The notes: generated by a model not told the origin, from the sequence alone. DNA of 64,000 bases from CAIWHR01 sp963809965 (GCA_963809965.1 CAWELU010000023.1:62001-126000); one strand, 5' to 3'. Numbered from the stretch's first letter, positions 42,319 to 51,490 are shown. Program-made: numbers and translations.

Positions 42319-43353
42319 TTACACACCACTCGCAAGAGCCCGCCGCATCGACCCGAAGCGCTTGCGGTACTGCGCCGGCGTGAGGCTCACCTGGCGCCGG
42401 AACAACCGGCTGAAGAATCCGGCGTCCTCGTAGCCAACCTCGTTGGCAATGGCCTCGATCGGATGGTCACTTGCCTCGAGCATCTGTTTAGCTTCTTCCA
42501 GCCGCAACGTATGCACGTATTCCAGCGGCGACATGCCCGTTGCCTGCTGAAAGCGGCGCTTGAACGAGCGCTCCGCCAGTCCGCTCAGCTGCACCATCGC
42601 GGTTACCGGAGACGGCTCGTGGTAATGCTCGGCGATCCACGTCTGGCAGCGTGCGATCACCGCGTCGCTCACCTGGCGCGAGCGAGCGAGCCGCGCGAAC
42701 GGCTGCTGACCGATGGCGTGCCAGTCGATGAGGTTGATGCGCGCGACCTGCATCGCGGCGTCCACGCCAACGAAGCGTGCGATCAGGTACAGCGCCAGAT
42801 CCTGCCACGAGGTACCACCGCCAGCCATGACGAGGCGCTGCCCTTCTCCCGACACCACCAGGGCGCGTTCCTTCCGCACTCTCACCGCCGGATAGCGGCT
42901 GCGCAGGATGTCGCAGTAGGCCCAGTGGGTCGTGGCCTCCTGACCGTCCAGCAGGCCGGCCTCGGCAAGGAGCACCGCCCCCGAGCACGCCGTGGCGAGC
43001 GTCGCGCCCTGTGCGTAGCAGCGCTTGAGCCACTCGATCTCGTCGACGAACCGGCCTGTCAACGGCTCGCCCGGCGGGACCGCCAGTTCGGGAATGCACA
43101 CGATGCGAGCATCGGTCCGTTCGTCGAGCGTGGCCTGCGGTGCGATCGGCACGCCGTTGGCAGCCGTGAACGCCTCGGCCTGCACGGAGACGATGCACGG
43201 GTGGACCAACGCCGGCCCGGGCTGGCCATTGACGACAAAGCCCCAATCGCGCCCGGCGGCCATGAACAGGTCGTACATGCCATAAGTCACCGACGCCGTG
43301 GTCTCCGGAAAAGCGAGGATCGCAACGTTTACCGCAGCATGCGAAGTGCTCAT
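42319..43353 (-). CDS. GlxA-family AraC-type transcriptional regulator
   Basis: The product has 344 residues. Residues 1-200 are a DJ-1/PfpI-like domain (VNVAILAFPETTASVTYGMY; ATLATACSGAVLLAEAGLLD with the elbow Cys; ATTHWAYCDILRSRYP). Residues ~230-335 carry two AraC helix-turn-helix units (VQLSGLAERSFKRRFQQATG and IEAIANEVGYEDAGFFSRLF, ending LTPAQYRKRFG). Such proteins sense small metabolites and usually activate a nearby operon. The downstream side holds no obvious target; the divergent TPR gene at 43570 is the closest candidate. Confidence 0.93.
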   Translation of the reverse strand: MSTSHAAVNVAILAFPETTASVTYGMYDLFMAAGRDWGFVVNGQPGPALVHPCIVSVQAEAFTAANGVPIAPQATLDERTDARIVCIPELAVPPGEPLTGRFVDEIEWLKRCYAQGATLATACSGAVLLAEAGLLDGQEATTHWAYCDILRSRYPAVRVRKERALVVSGEGQRLVMAGGGTSWQDLALYLIARFVGVDAAMQVARINLIDWHAIGQQPFARLARSRQVSDAVIARCQTWIAEHYHEPSPVTAMVQLSGLAERSFKRRFQQATGMSPLEYVHTLRLEEAKQMLEASDHPIEAIANEVGYEDAGFFSRLFRRQVSLTPAQYRKRFGSMRRALASGV

Positions 43354-43569
43354 GGCCGATCTGTCAGGTTTCTTGCCGAAATGGCTTTAGTGCTCCAGGA
43401 CTGCTTATCTTACCTTTGCGCCTCCGATGTCGCCAAAGAGTGCACAACCGTGCTACACGCCATTTTTCGGCGGGTCCTTAGCCGGCGAGTTGGCCACCGA
43501 CGACCGAATGCCATCGCGAGTGGGCAATGTCACTCGCATCGATGATCAAGCAGGAAGGGAAATCGAACC

Positions 43570-44916
43570 ATGAAGACCGATTTGCGTGGCGTTCCCGTAA
43601 CCGGCGCCGACGCGTTCGCTTTGCGGCGCTACGAAACCGCGCTCGAGCAGTTCCAGACCTACGTCGGCGATCCGATCGCCACGATCGACGAGGCGCTGCA
43701 GGCTGCGCCGGCGTTCATCGCCGGCCATATGCTGAAGGCTCTGGCGCTCTACACGCTCGCAGAGCGCAAGTTCGTGCCGATGGTGGCGCAGGCGCTCGAT
43801 GCGGCTCGGCTGCACGCCGCCGGCGCGAACGATCGCGAGCTTGGCCTGATTTCCGCGGCCGAGCTTCTGGTTGCGGGCCGCTGGGAGAGCGCCTGCACGG
43901 CAATCGATCGCGTGCTCGTCGACAGCCCACGCGACGCGCTCGCTCTGCAGGTCGGTCATCTGATGGACTTCTATCGCGGCGATGCGTTGAACCTTCGCAA
44001 TCGCATCTCGCGCGTGTTGCCCCATTGGGATGCATCGGTGCCGGGGTACTCGTACGTGCTCGGCATGCACGCGTTCGGGCTCGAAGAGATGAATCAGTAC
44101 CCAGAGGCCGAAGCCACGGCGCTGCAGGCGCTTTCGATGCAGCCAAAAGACGGCTGGGCGGTGCACGCGGCGGTGCATGTCATGGAAATGAAGGGCCGCA
44201 TCGACGAAGGAATCGAGTTCTTGACGGCACGCGAAAGCGATTGGGCGCCCGACAATGCGTTCGCGTTCCACAACTTCTGGCATCTCGCGCTGTTCCACAT
44301 GGACGGTGCGCATTACGATCGGGCGCTCGCGCTTTTCGATGACCACATTCATCCCGGGCCGGCGGCCTATGCGCTGTCGCTGGTCGACGCAACGGCGCTC
44401 TTGTGGCGCTTGCGGCTCGAAGGCGTCGACATCGCCGACCGCTTCGATCGCGTCGCCGACGACTGGGAGGCGCGACTCGACAACGAACCGGGCTTCTACG
44501 CCTTCAACGATGTGCACGCAGCGATGGCGTTCGCCTCGACCGGCCGCGAAACGGCGCTATCGCGTCTGATTCTGCGGATGCGCGAAGGCGCCGCGACGGG
44601 AGACACGAATGCAGCGATGACGCGCGAAGTCGGTCTTCCGCTGGTCGAGGGCGTGGCGGCGTTTGCCCGCGGCCGTTACGCCGATTCAATCGCGGCGATC
44701 GAACCCGTACGTGACCAGGCCCATCGCTTCGGCGGCAGCCACGCACAGCGCGATGTGATCACGCTGACGCTGATCGAGGCGGCGCTCCGCAGCGGCGACC
44801 ATGGCCGCGCCCGGCATTACATCGCCGAGCGCCTGGTGCACAAGCGCGAAAGCAGGTGGGGCCAGCGTTTGTGGTCGCGCGCCATGTCCGCAGCGCAGTT
44901 CTGCGCGGCAGCGTGA
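43570..44916 (+). CDS. TTC38-like tetratricopeptide repeat protein
   Basis: The product has 448 residues with AGGAAGGG upstream. DAFALRRYETALEQFQTYVG and PAFIAGHMLKALALYTLAER open a chain of TPR-type helical pairs. YSYVLGMHAFGLEEMNQYPE, WAVHAAVHVMEMKGRIDEGI and AFHNFWHLALFHMDGAHYDR contain the conserved histidine-rich repeats (GMHAFGLEE, HVMEM.G, NFWHLAL) that define the TTC38 family, shared by bacteria and animals. The biochemical role is unknown; the conserved histidines suggest metal binding or catalysis (inference). An alpha/beta hydrolase follows 140 bases later on the same strand. Confidence 0.9.
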   Translation: MKTDLRGVPVTGADAFALRRYETALEQFQTYVGDPIATIDEALQAAPAFIAGHMLKALALYTLAERKFVPMVAQALDAARLHAAGANDRELGLISAAELLVAGRWESACTAIDRVLVDSPRDALALQVGHLMDFYRGDALNLRNRISRVLPHWDASVPGYSYVLGMHAFGLEEMNQYPEAEATALQALSMQPKDGWAVHAAVHVMEMKGRIDEGIEFLTARESDWAPDNAFAFHNFWHLALFHMDGAHYDRALALFDDHIHPGPAAYALSLVDATALLWRLRLEGVDIADRFDRVADDWEARLDNEPGFYAFNDVHAAMAFASTGRETALSRLILRMREGAATGDTNAAMTREVGLPLVEGVAAFARGRYADSIAAIEPVRDQAHRFGGSHAQRDVITLTLIEAALRSGDHGRARHYIAERLVHKRESRWGQRLWSRAMSAAQFCAAA

Positions 44917-45056
44917 CTGGTGATTGTTGTGAGTGCGGTGTCCCGCGATTCGCGCGACGCTGCTTGTTCTGAAACCAGCGGTGGGGCTGGCCGGGATGGC
45001 TGTCTGCGTTCTCGGAGCGCGCCGCGAGCGTGTCGTCCCTCGAACGGGAGAAGCAA

Positions 45057-45908
45057 ATGACATCGATGAACAAGACCGTCGAGCTTCCCGATGGCGTCAC
45101 GCTGCCTTATGTGGAGCAGGGAGACCCGTCGGGCGTTCCCACGCTGCTGCTGCATGGCGTTACGGACTCATGGCATTCGTTCGAACCGGTGCTGCCGTAC
45201 TTGCCTGCCTCGATTCATGCTTTCGTGCTGACGCAACGAGGTCATGGTGATGCCGATCGTCCAAGCCACGGCTACCGCACCCGCGATTTCGCGGCCGACT
45301 TGGTTCGCTTCATGGATGCGGTGGGTCTCGAGGCAGGCATCGTAGTGGGCCACTCGATGGGCGCGACCAATGCGCAACGTTTCGCGATTGACCACCCGGA
45401 GCGGACGTTGGGCCTCGTTCTGGCGGGCTCGTTTGCGACCTATCGAGGCAATCCGGTGCTTGTGGAGTTCTGGGAGTCCGCGGTGTCGCGGCTGCAGGAT
45501 CCGGTCGACCCGGCTTTCGTGCGCGAATTCCAGGCAAGCACGCTCGCACAGGCGATTCCGCAGTCGTTCCTCGACCTTGTTGTGAAAGAAAGCCTGAAGG
45601 TGCCGGCCCGCGTTTGGCGCAAGGCGTTCGAGGGCTTCCTGGAGGACGATTTTGCCGACGAGCTCGACGCTATCGAAGGACCAACGCTCATCTTGTGGGG
45701 CGACCGCGATGCGCTCGCGCCTCGGCGCGACCAGGACATCATGCTCGCCACTATCCCGGATGCCGCACTCGTCGTGTACGAGGGTACCGGTCATGCCGTT
45801 CACTGGGAGCAACCGGAGCGCTTTGCTGCGGACCTTGTCGCCTTCGTGCACGCACACGTCATCGAAAGGCAAAATAGTCGCTCAGCAGTCGCCGCGACGC
45901 AGCCATGA
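45057..45908 (+). CDS. Alpha/beta-fold hydrolase
   Basis: The product has 283 residues from ATG 45057, chosen for GGGAGAAG upstream; the earlier GTG at 45030 lacks one. The fold is canonical: HG oxyanion turn (TLLLHGVTDSWHSF), nucleophile Ser in VVGHSMGATNAQRFA, acidic residue in LILWGDRDALAPRR, and His in YEGTGHAVHWEQPERFA. RGHGDADRPSHGYRTRDFAA fits the cap-side loop of the epoxide-hydrolase/haloalkane/esterase branch. The substrate is unknown. It probably shares a transcript with the TTC38-like gene. Confidence 0.92.
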   Translation: MTSMNKTVELPDGVTLPYVEQGDPSGVPTLLLHGVTDSWHSFEPVLPYLPASIHAFVLTQRGHGDADRPSHGYRTRDFAADLVRFMDAVGLEAGIVVGHSMGATNAQRFAIDHPERTLGLVLAGSFATYRGNPVLVEFWESAVSRLQDPVDPAFVREFQASTLAQAIPQSFLDLVVKESLKVPARVWRKAFEGFLEDDFADELDAIEGPTLILWGDRDALAPRRDQDIMLATIPDAALVVYEGTGHAVHWEQPERFAADLVAFVHAHVIERQNSRSAVAATQP

Positions 45909-46116
45909 GGTAATTGGTCGAGATCCGAGCGGCGGGAGGCCCCTTCGGCCGATTATCCCGGCGAGTGGCGACGTGCAACGCTCCGTGGCCCCTCTCTCTC
46001 GGTCGCCAAATGCATACGAGAAAGTGCAACGCAGGTACCAATGCTGGATACGGCCGATTGCCTGCTGTGCCGCCGTGGAACGGTCGCATGCCATCCGCCG
46101 CGTACAGCGGCGCTGA

Positions 46117-47232
46117 TCAGCGTGCCCCTCGAACCTTTAGTAACGCAGCGGCGGTATCGATGACTCTTGCCTGATGCGGCTGCAGCTGCTGGCCGCCGAG
46201 GGATGCATACCAGCCGAGCATTGGATCGACGACCTCGGTGACTTCGCCGGACAGCACCTCAATGACGGCCAGCCCGCAAAAAGGTGCATAGGTCGGCGAA
46301 TAACCGCCTTCCTGGCAGACGACAAGGCGGCCGTCGCACAGGGAGCGCGCCAATTGCACCACGGCAGCGGCCATCGCCCGGTAGGTCCCGCTGTGGCACA
46401 GCATTCGGCCAAGCGGATCACTGGCCGCTGCATCGTAGCCGGACGCAACGACGACGAGTTCCGGCCGAAACGCCGTGACTGCTGGAATGACGACGCGATC
46501 GAATGCGGCCCTGTAGGCGCCGTCTCCGCTGCCTGGAGGCAGCGATATGTTGATATTCGCGCCACGGCCGGCGCCATCGCCAGTCTCCGACAGATCGCCG
46601 CTATCCACGGGATAGCAAGCCTCCTGATGCACAGAGATCGTCAGCACATCGGGATCGGCGTAATAGGCGATCTGGGTCCCATTACCATGATGAACATCCC
46701 AATCGACGACGGCGATCCGCCGTATGCGATGCACGTGCCGCGCATGTTCCACGGCAAGCACGACATTGCCGAAGATGCAGAAGCCGCGGCCGCAATCCGG
46801 TTCGGCATGGTGGCCGCTCGGCCGAACCAGCGCATAGGCGTTCTCGGCCCGCCGCTGCAGAACGGCTTCCACCGCCGCGATGCAGCTTCCTGCGGCCAGC
46901 CGCGCGATCTCGAATCCGTTGCGGCCAAAGCGTGCGTTTTCTCCCGCATCGCCGCCCCCCGTCAAAGCCATGCCGCGAATGCGATCGATGTACGCTGCGG
47001 TATGGAACCGCAGCAGCTCATCGTCCGTCGCGGGCCGGGCGCGCACCGGCACCAGGCGCTCGGCGAGCCCGCTCGCCTGCAGCAATCCCCAGAGCCTGCG
47101 CTTGCTTTCGGGTCGGTCAAGCGCAGGATAAGGTTCGACCCATGGGCTTGTCGACGCCAGTCCGGCATCGAAGGCAAGAGCGACCACGGAGACGGCGAGA
47201 TCCGGAGCGCGCAGCAGTGGCTGAGCCATCAT
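46117..47232 (-). CDS. Histone deacetylase family (acetylpolyamine amidohydrolase-like) protein
   Basis: The product has 371 residues. Catalytic His pair H141/H142 (VRPSGHHAEPDCGRGFCIF), metal ligands D179 and H181 (VVDWDVHHGNGTQ) and D267 (VVASGYDAAASDPLG), and a late glycine motif (VVCQEGGYSPTY) are all in place, as in class II-type zinc deacetylases. It would remove acetyl groups from acetylated small amines or proteins in the cytosol. The first ~12 codons overlap the remnant of an AraC gene on the other strand, and no ribosome binding site is visible for the ATG at 47232; a start at GTG about 47190 (VVALAFDAGL) is possible. Confidence 0.92.
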   Translation of the reverse strand: MMAQPLLRAPDLAVSVVALAFDAGLASTSPWVEPYPALDRPESKRRLWGLLQASGLAERLVPVRARPATDDELLRFHTAAYIDRIRGMALTGGGDAGENARFGRNGFEIARLAAGSCIAAVEAVLQRRAENAYALVRPSGHHAEPDCGRGFCIFGNVVLAVEHARHVHRIRRIAVVDWDVHHGNGTQIAYYADPDVLTISVHQEACYPVDSGDLSETGDGAGRGANINISLPPGSGDGAYRAAFDRVVIPAVTAFRPELVVVASGYDAAASDPLGRMLCHSGTYRAMAAAVVQLARSLCDGRLVVCQEGGYSPTYAPFCGLAVIEVLSGEVTEVVDPMLGWYASLGGQQLQPHQARVIDTAAALLKVRGAR

Positions 47233-47528
47233 TTCGCGGTCGCCAATCCCGTGGAGCAGATGATCAAGCGATCGAAGCTCGCCGAACGCACGTTCAAACG
47301 GCGCTTCGCGAATGCGACCTGCCTCACCCCGATCGCCTACGTTCAGCGTCTGCGCATCGAAGATGCCAAGCGCCGGCTCGAACGGACGGACGCTTCGATC
47401 GATGAGATCAGCTGGAGGTCGGCTACGAAGATGCAGCTTTCTTCCGGCGTCTGTTCAAACGCATTACCGGCCTCGCCCCCGGCGCCTATCGAAAGCGCTT
47501 TCGCATCCCCGATTTCGCTCGCCCGTAG
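47195..47528 (+). pseudogene. C-terminal remnant of an AraC/GlxA-type regulator
   Basis: The plus strand encodes AQQWLSHHFAVANPVEQMIK, RSKLAERTFKRRFANATCLT and RLRIEDAKRRLERTDASIDE. Near 47411 the frame shifts to continue LEVGYEDAAFFRRLFKRITG and LAPGAYRKRFRIPDFARP before a TAG. Both AraC helix-turn-helix units are there, but the N-terminal DJ-1-like domain is missing. Its 5' end runs into the start of the HDAC-family gene, so a rearrangement joined the two. Confidence 0.85.
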
Positions 47529-47777
47529 CACCAAAGTCGGCGATTCGACGCCAAGTAGGCCGCGCTTCTGACGTGGCGCTCGCACGCGCTTTCGAGCGTC
47601 CGGTCGGCAAGCCGCCACGCGTCGCGCGATGCCGTGCGCACGGTGACCACCACCAGACAGAGGACACGCATCCCCGCGTGCACCTACCAGCCGCAGCGGA
47701 CGGTGAATTGTTCAACCTGGGCTTCGTTGACACCGCTCGAACTTCACCACGGGGCGGCCTCGCCCGAAGCATGCCTC

Positions 47778-47805
47778 TTGACGGCCGTACTATTTCGATT
47801 ATCAT
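47778..47805 (+). promoter_or_regulatory. Probable arsR promoter/operator
   Basis: TTGACG (47778-47783), a 16-base spacer and TATCAT (47800-47805) form a good sigma-70-type pair 35 bases before the ArsR start. The overlapping AT-rich ATTATCATGAAAAT segment resembles the imperfect dyads bound by ArsR-family repressors, so autoregulation is likely (inference). Confidence 0.5.
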
Positions 47806-47839
47806 GAAAATATAGAATGACGCCGATGGCGAGGTTAGC

Positions 47840-48187
47840 ATGGCGGCTGGCAAGGAAAGATTGGATGACGTTCCTCGTTACGCGGACATGTTGTCCGCGA
47901 TGGGGACCGAACCGCGGTTGCGCATCATGCGGCTGCTGCTTTCGACCTACCCGGAGGGCATGGTCGTGGGCGACATCGGCGCCGAGTTGGGGATACCGAG
48001 CTCGACGCTCTCCCACCACCTGGAAAAGCTCAAGAACGAGGACCTGGTCCACGTTCGCCGCGAAGGTACCTTTCTTCGGTATTCGGCCAATGCCGCCGCG
48101 TTGCAGGAGTTGCTGCGCTTTCTGTACGCGGAATGCTGCACTCGCAACCGGGCAATCGAACCAGGGAATATTGTCGCTGCCGCCTGA
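47840..48187 (+). CDS. ArsR-family metalloregulatory repressor
   Basis: The product has 115 residues. The winged helix reads LSAMGTEPRLRIMRLLLSTY, GDIGAELGIPSSTLSHHLEK and LVHVRREGTFLRYSANAAAL. The N-terminal CVC metal box of classical ArsR is missing; a C-terminal cysteine pair (YAECCTRN) is the likely As(III) ligand, as in other ArsR variants with relocated sites. It begins the cluster ArsR-ArsM-SDR, with 15 bases to arsM. It would repress its own operon until arsenite binds. Confidence 0.9.
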   Translation: MAAGKERLDDVPRYADMLSAMGTEPRLRIMRLLLSTYPEGMVVGDIGAELGIPSSTLSHHLEKLKNEDLVHVRREGTFLRYSANAAALQELLRFLYAECCTRNRAIEPGNIVAAA

Positions 48188-48202
48188 CGAAAGGAGCTGT
48201 CC

Positions 48203-49055
48203 ATGACTACACCCATCGACGTGAAGGAGGTCGTGCGCCAGAAATACGGGCAAGCGGCGCTACGCCTCAACGCCGGCCAGAACGGCTGCTGCAGCAGTGC
48301 GCCGAGCGCCTCGAGTTGTTGCGACCCAATTACCTCCAACCTCTACAGCGCGGGAGAAGCCGATCAGGTGCCGGATGCGGCGCTCAAGGCGTCGCTGGGC
48401 TGCGGCAACCCAACGGCGCTCGCGGAATTGAAGCCGGGCGAGACCGTCCTCGACCTGGGGTCGGGAGGCGGCATCGACGTGCTTCTGTCAGCGAAGCGGG
48501 TCGGCCCGACCGGTCGAGCCTACGGTCTGGACATGACCGACGAGATGCTCACGCTGGCCGAGGAGAACCGCCGCAAGAGCGGACTGACCAACGTCGAGTT
48601 CCTCAAGGGCGAGATCGAGCGCATTCCGTTACCGGACCGTTCGGTCGACGTGATCATCTCGAACTGTGTCATCAATCTTTCAGGCGACAAGGACGAGGTG
48701 CTGAAGGAAGCGTTCCGGGTGCTGAGGCCGGGAGGGCGCTTCGCGGTCTCCGACGTGGTCGTGCGGGGGGAGGTGCCGCCGGCCATTCGCAAGGAGCATG
48801 GAACTCTGGGTCGGCTGCGTGGCCGGTGCGCTGTCGGAGGCCGATTACCGAATGAAGCTTGCCAAGGCCGGATTCGGCAACATCGACGTAGAGGTGACGC
48901 GCGTTTACGGCAGTGACGATGCGCGGGCGTTCCTTGCGGCCGAGGGGTTCGACGGCGAAGCCATCGCCGAGGAGGTGGACGGCAAGTTCGTGAGCGCGTT
49001 CATCCGCGCCGTGAAGCCGGAATCCTGTTGTGCGCCGGGGTGCTGTTCGCGCTAG
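48203..49055 (+). pseudogene. arsM: Arsenite S-adenosylmethionine methyltransferase (ArsM) with one frameshift
   Basis: The first frame starts MTTPIDVKEVVRQKYGQAAL and includes the cysteine-rich NGCCSSAPSASSCCDPI, PDAALKASLGCGNPTALAEL, SAM motif TVLDLGSGGGIDVLLSAKRV and IISNCVINLSGDKDEVLKEA, all typical of ArsM. Near 48795 the frame must move +1 to continue MELWVGCVAGALSEADYRMK and end in the CCAPGCC motif (ESCCAPGCCSR). ArsM methylates As(III) to methylarsenicals. The cysteines expected for As(III) binding, including CVINL and CVAGAL, are present, so only the indel argues against activity; it may be a sequence error. Confidence 0.88.
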
Positions 49056-49073
49056 ACCAATGGAGGGCGGACG

Positions 49074-49791
49074 GTGAACACAGGACTTGCAGGAACCGTG
49101 GCGGTGGTGGCGGGTGGCACCGGAGGATTGGGTCGCGCCGTGGCGCATAGCGTTTCTCGACGAGGGTGCGATCGTAATCGTGACGTACCGATCGCCGGCA
49201 GAATTCGATGCGATAGCGCAGGCGGCAGGGGCCAACCGGACACGGCTCGAAGGCCAGCGGGTCGACGTCACCGACGAGATTCAGGCGCGGGCGCTCGTGG
49301 AGGGAACGATCGCGCGGCACGGGCGCTTGGACGCCCTGGTCAACACCGTGGGCGGCTACGCGGGCGGCGTCAAGTTGTGGGAACTCGACGCGAACGTGCT
49401 CGACCGCATGTTGGCGCTGAATCTGCGTTCGGGCTTCGCGCTGTCACGAGCGGCGGTGCCCGCCATGCTGAAGCAGGGGCGTGGCTCGATCGTGAACATC
49501 GCGGCCAAAGCGGGCGTCGATCACCCTCCAGGCGCGGCCGCTTACGCGGCGTCGAAGGCGGCAGCGCTCGCACTGATGGATTCACTCGCCGCGGAAGTCG
49601 CCGGAACCGGCGTTCGGGTGAATTCGGTTCTGCCGAGCATCATCGACACCGAAGCCAACCGCAAAGCAATGCCCAATGCGGAGTTCGCCAAGTGGCCGAA
49701 ACCCGAGGCCATCGCGCGCGTGATCGTCTTCCTTTGCAGTGCCGATGCCAAGGTCATTCATGGCGCATCGATCCCGGTCTACGGGGATTGA
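49074..49791 (+). pseudogene. Short-chain dehydrogenase with one frameshift near the start
   Basis: A GTG start at 49074 gives NTGLAGTVAVVAGGTGGLGR, the dinucleotide motif of an SDR. Near 49145 the frame moves +1 to AFLDEGAIVIVTYRSPAEFD, and the rest is intact: DALVNTVGGYAGG, catalytic S (GSIVNIAAKAG region), YAASK, and VNSVLPSIIDTEANRKAMPN. About 239 codons in all, a normal SDR length. It follows arsM by 18 bases in the same direction, so it belongs to that transcript. The substrate is unknown. Confidence 0.82.
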
Positions 49792-49858
49792 ATTCGACGC
49801 CGGGTCCATTGCTCTTGCCGTGGACAGGGCTCGGTCGCTATCGCGCCCGGCTCACGAA

Positions 49859-49879
49859 GGCAGAGCGCCCGGCTCTGCC
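49859..49879. terminator. Convergent-gene hairpin
   Basis: GGCAGAGC and GCTCTGCC form a perfect 8-base stem with a 5-base loop between the convergent SDR and hypothetical genes. The segment also contains CCCGGCTCTGCCGG, nearly the same core as the IS200-type end hairpins at 31.7 and 32.1 kb. No T-run follows. Confidence 0.5.
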
Positions 49880-49901
49880 GGAGAATGCTTGCCCGCGCCG
49901 G

Positions 49902-50336
49902 CTAATAGCGCCCCGATTTGGTTGACATGCTGCTTGCGGGTTGCGCCGACGCCGGCGAGCCACTGGAGCCCGTCGACGAATTGCCGAAGTTCGGCGATGA
50001 GTTGCCGACAGACCACTTCCGGAAACTGCTCAGGCCCCAGTTGTCCGGCCACTCGGCAACAATTTCGTCAACGGTGAGTTTTTCGATGCCGGCCCCGGAG
50101 CTCCGTCCGACCACGAGGCACGTCTGCGCGTCGAAGATGACCAGCAACTCGCCACGCTCGCGCATCGCGGCGCGCGAACGCGCCCCGGCCGCGCTCAGGT
50201 CGACCGGCGTCCACGAGTCGCGGAAGATAACGGTATCGTTTCGATCGATCACTTCGTAGCACGTCACCGCGAGCACGGGCATCGCGGCGCTCAACGTAGC
50301 ACCCACGATGAGCGCTGGAACCAGGTATCGATTCAT
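49902..50336 (-). CDS. Exported hypothetical protein with C-terminal Ser-rich tail
   Basis: The product has 144 residues from ATG 50336, behind GAAGGAGG. Signal peptide MNRYLVPALIVGATLSAAMP, cut near VLA-V. The mature part CYEVIDRNDTVIFRDSWTPV resembles small periplasmic proteins with a DUF4124-like strand pattern (CYEV.D..N.V.FRD..PPVDLS). The last 40 residues are low-complexity Ser/Gly/Pro (NSSPNFGNSSTGSSGSPAS). The role is unknown. Confidence 0.75.
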   Translation of the reverse strand: MNRYLVPALIVGATLSAAMPVLAVTCYEVIDRNDTVIFRDSWTPVDLSAAGARSRAAMRERGELLVIFDAQTCLVVGRSSGAGIEKLTVDEIVAEWPDNWGLSSFRKWSVGNSSPNFGNSSTGSSGSPASAQPASSMSTKSGRY

Positions 50337-50593
50337 GGTTTCCTCCTTCACATCGACGGCCGGATCAAACTCCCGATTCATTATGGGCCCAGCGTCGGCT
50401 CCGATGCAACGGTCGCGCCAGACAAACAAGGGCTTGCAGCAATGCGGGCCCGCCTCGGTCGCTCCCGCGCGCATTCGCCTCTTCGCGTTCGCGGCGTTCA
50501 GGCGACCTTCCGTCGCGAAGGAAGCTCGATTGGAACAAGGGCATCCGGCTTGCTTATACTGTGGCTATGGCTTTTCCTCTTCGTCCTGCTTAG

Positions 50594-51490
50594 ATGGGGC
50601 CTTCCGAGAAGAATCTTGCCGTGATGTTCGCCGACGTCGCGGGCAGCACTCGTCTTTACGAACAAGCGGGTGATGTCGAGGCGCTGGCCACGATCGGGCG
50701 CTGCCTCGCGCTGGCGGAGAACGTCGCCCGCGGTTACGGTGGGCGCCTGATCAAGACGATCGGCGACGAGGCGATGATCGTCTTTGCCACGGCCGATCTC
50801 GCAACCGAATCCGCAGCCGAGATCCAGGGCAAGATGAGCGGGTTGCCCCCGCACGGAAACGTGCGGGTCTCCTTTCGTGTCGGAATCCATAGCGGTACGG
50901 CGATCGAAGTGGATGGCGATGTTTTCGGCGATTCGGTGAACGTCGCCGCACGGATGGTCGCGCTTGCCAAGAGCGGGCAGGTCATCCTCTCCGCCGCGGC
51001 CGTCGAAGCGCTTTCGCCATGGCTGCGTCGGCGCCTCCGCGAAGTGGACGTGCTGACCGTCAAGGGCAAGGAAAAGGACATCCGGATCTTCGAATTGCTC
51101 TGGCAGGATTCGACGGCCGAGGTGACCACGTTGGCGACGCGCTCCCCGCTGCGCGCGGCCCGGCTCGAGCTCAAGCACGGCGCGCGCGAGATCTACCTGG
51201 ACGAGCGGACCTTGTCGCTTACGCTGGGACGCGATCCCCAGAGCGATCTGGTCATCGCCGACCGGATGGCGTCGCGGCTGCACGGCAGGATCGAGCGGCG
51301 CCGCGACAAGTTCGTGCTCGTCGACCAGAGCTCCAACGGCACCTACGTGACCATCGAGGGCGAGCGCGAGATCCAGTTGCGGCGCGAGGAAATGATGCTG
51401 CGCGGACGCGGCCACATGAGTTTCGGCCACCCCTACGCTTCCGACCCGGCCGAAACGCTCGCGTTCGTCTGGGTCGAAGGCGCGGACTGA
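50594..51490 (+). CDS. Class III adenylate/guanylate cyclase with C-terminal FHA domain
   Basis: The product has 298 residues. Residues ~5-165 are the cyclase domain: VMFADVAGSTRLYEQAGDVE, GGRLIKTIGDEAMIVFA (second metal Asp), FRVGIHSGTAIEVDGDVFGD and VNVAARMVALAKSGQVILS. Residues ~205-285 are an FHA domain with LTLGRDPQSDLVIADRMASR, LHGRI and VDQSSNGTYV, the GR/S..H/N.T pattern that binds phosphothreonine. It would make cAMP or cGMP in the cytosol under control of a phosphoprotein. The kinase encoded head-on at 51.6-53.9 kb is the obvious candidate partner (inference). Confidence 0.93.
   Translation: MGPSEKNLAVMFADVAGSTRLYEQAGDVEALATIGRCLALAENVARGYGGRLIKTIGDEAMIVFATADLATESAAEIQGKMSGLPPHGNVRVSFRVGIHSGTAIEVDGDVFGDSVNVAARMVALAKSGQVILSAAAVEALSPWLRRRLREVDVLTVKGKEKDIRIFELLWQDSTAEVTTLATRSPLRAARLELKHGAREIYLDERTLSLTLGRDPQSDLVIADRMASRLHGRIERRRDKFVLVDQSSNGTYVTIEGEREIQLRREEMMLRGRGHMSFGHPYASDPAETLAFVWVEGAD

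Noticed and set aside
44686..45155. Minus-strand frames antisense to the TTC38-like and hydrolase genes
   Set aside because: They have shadow composition, with no start sites and no domain features.
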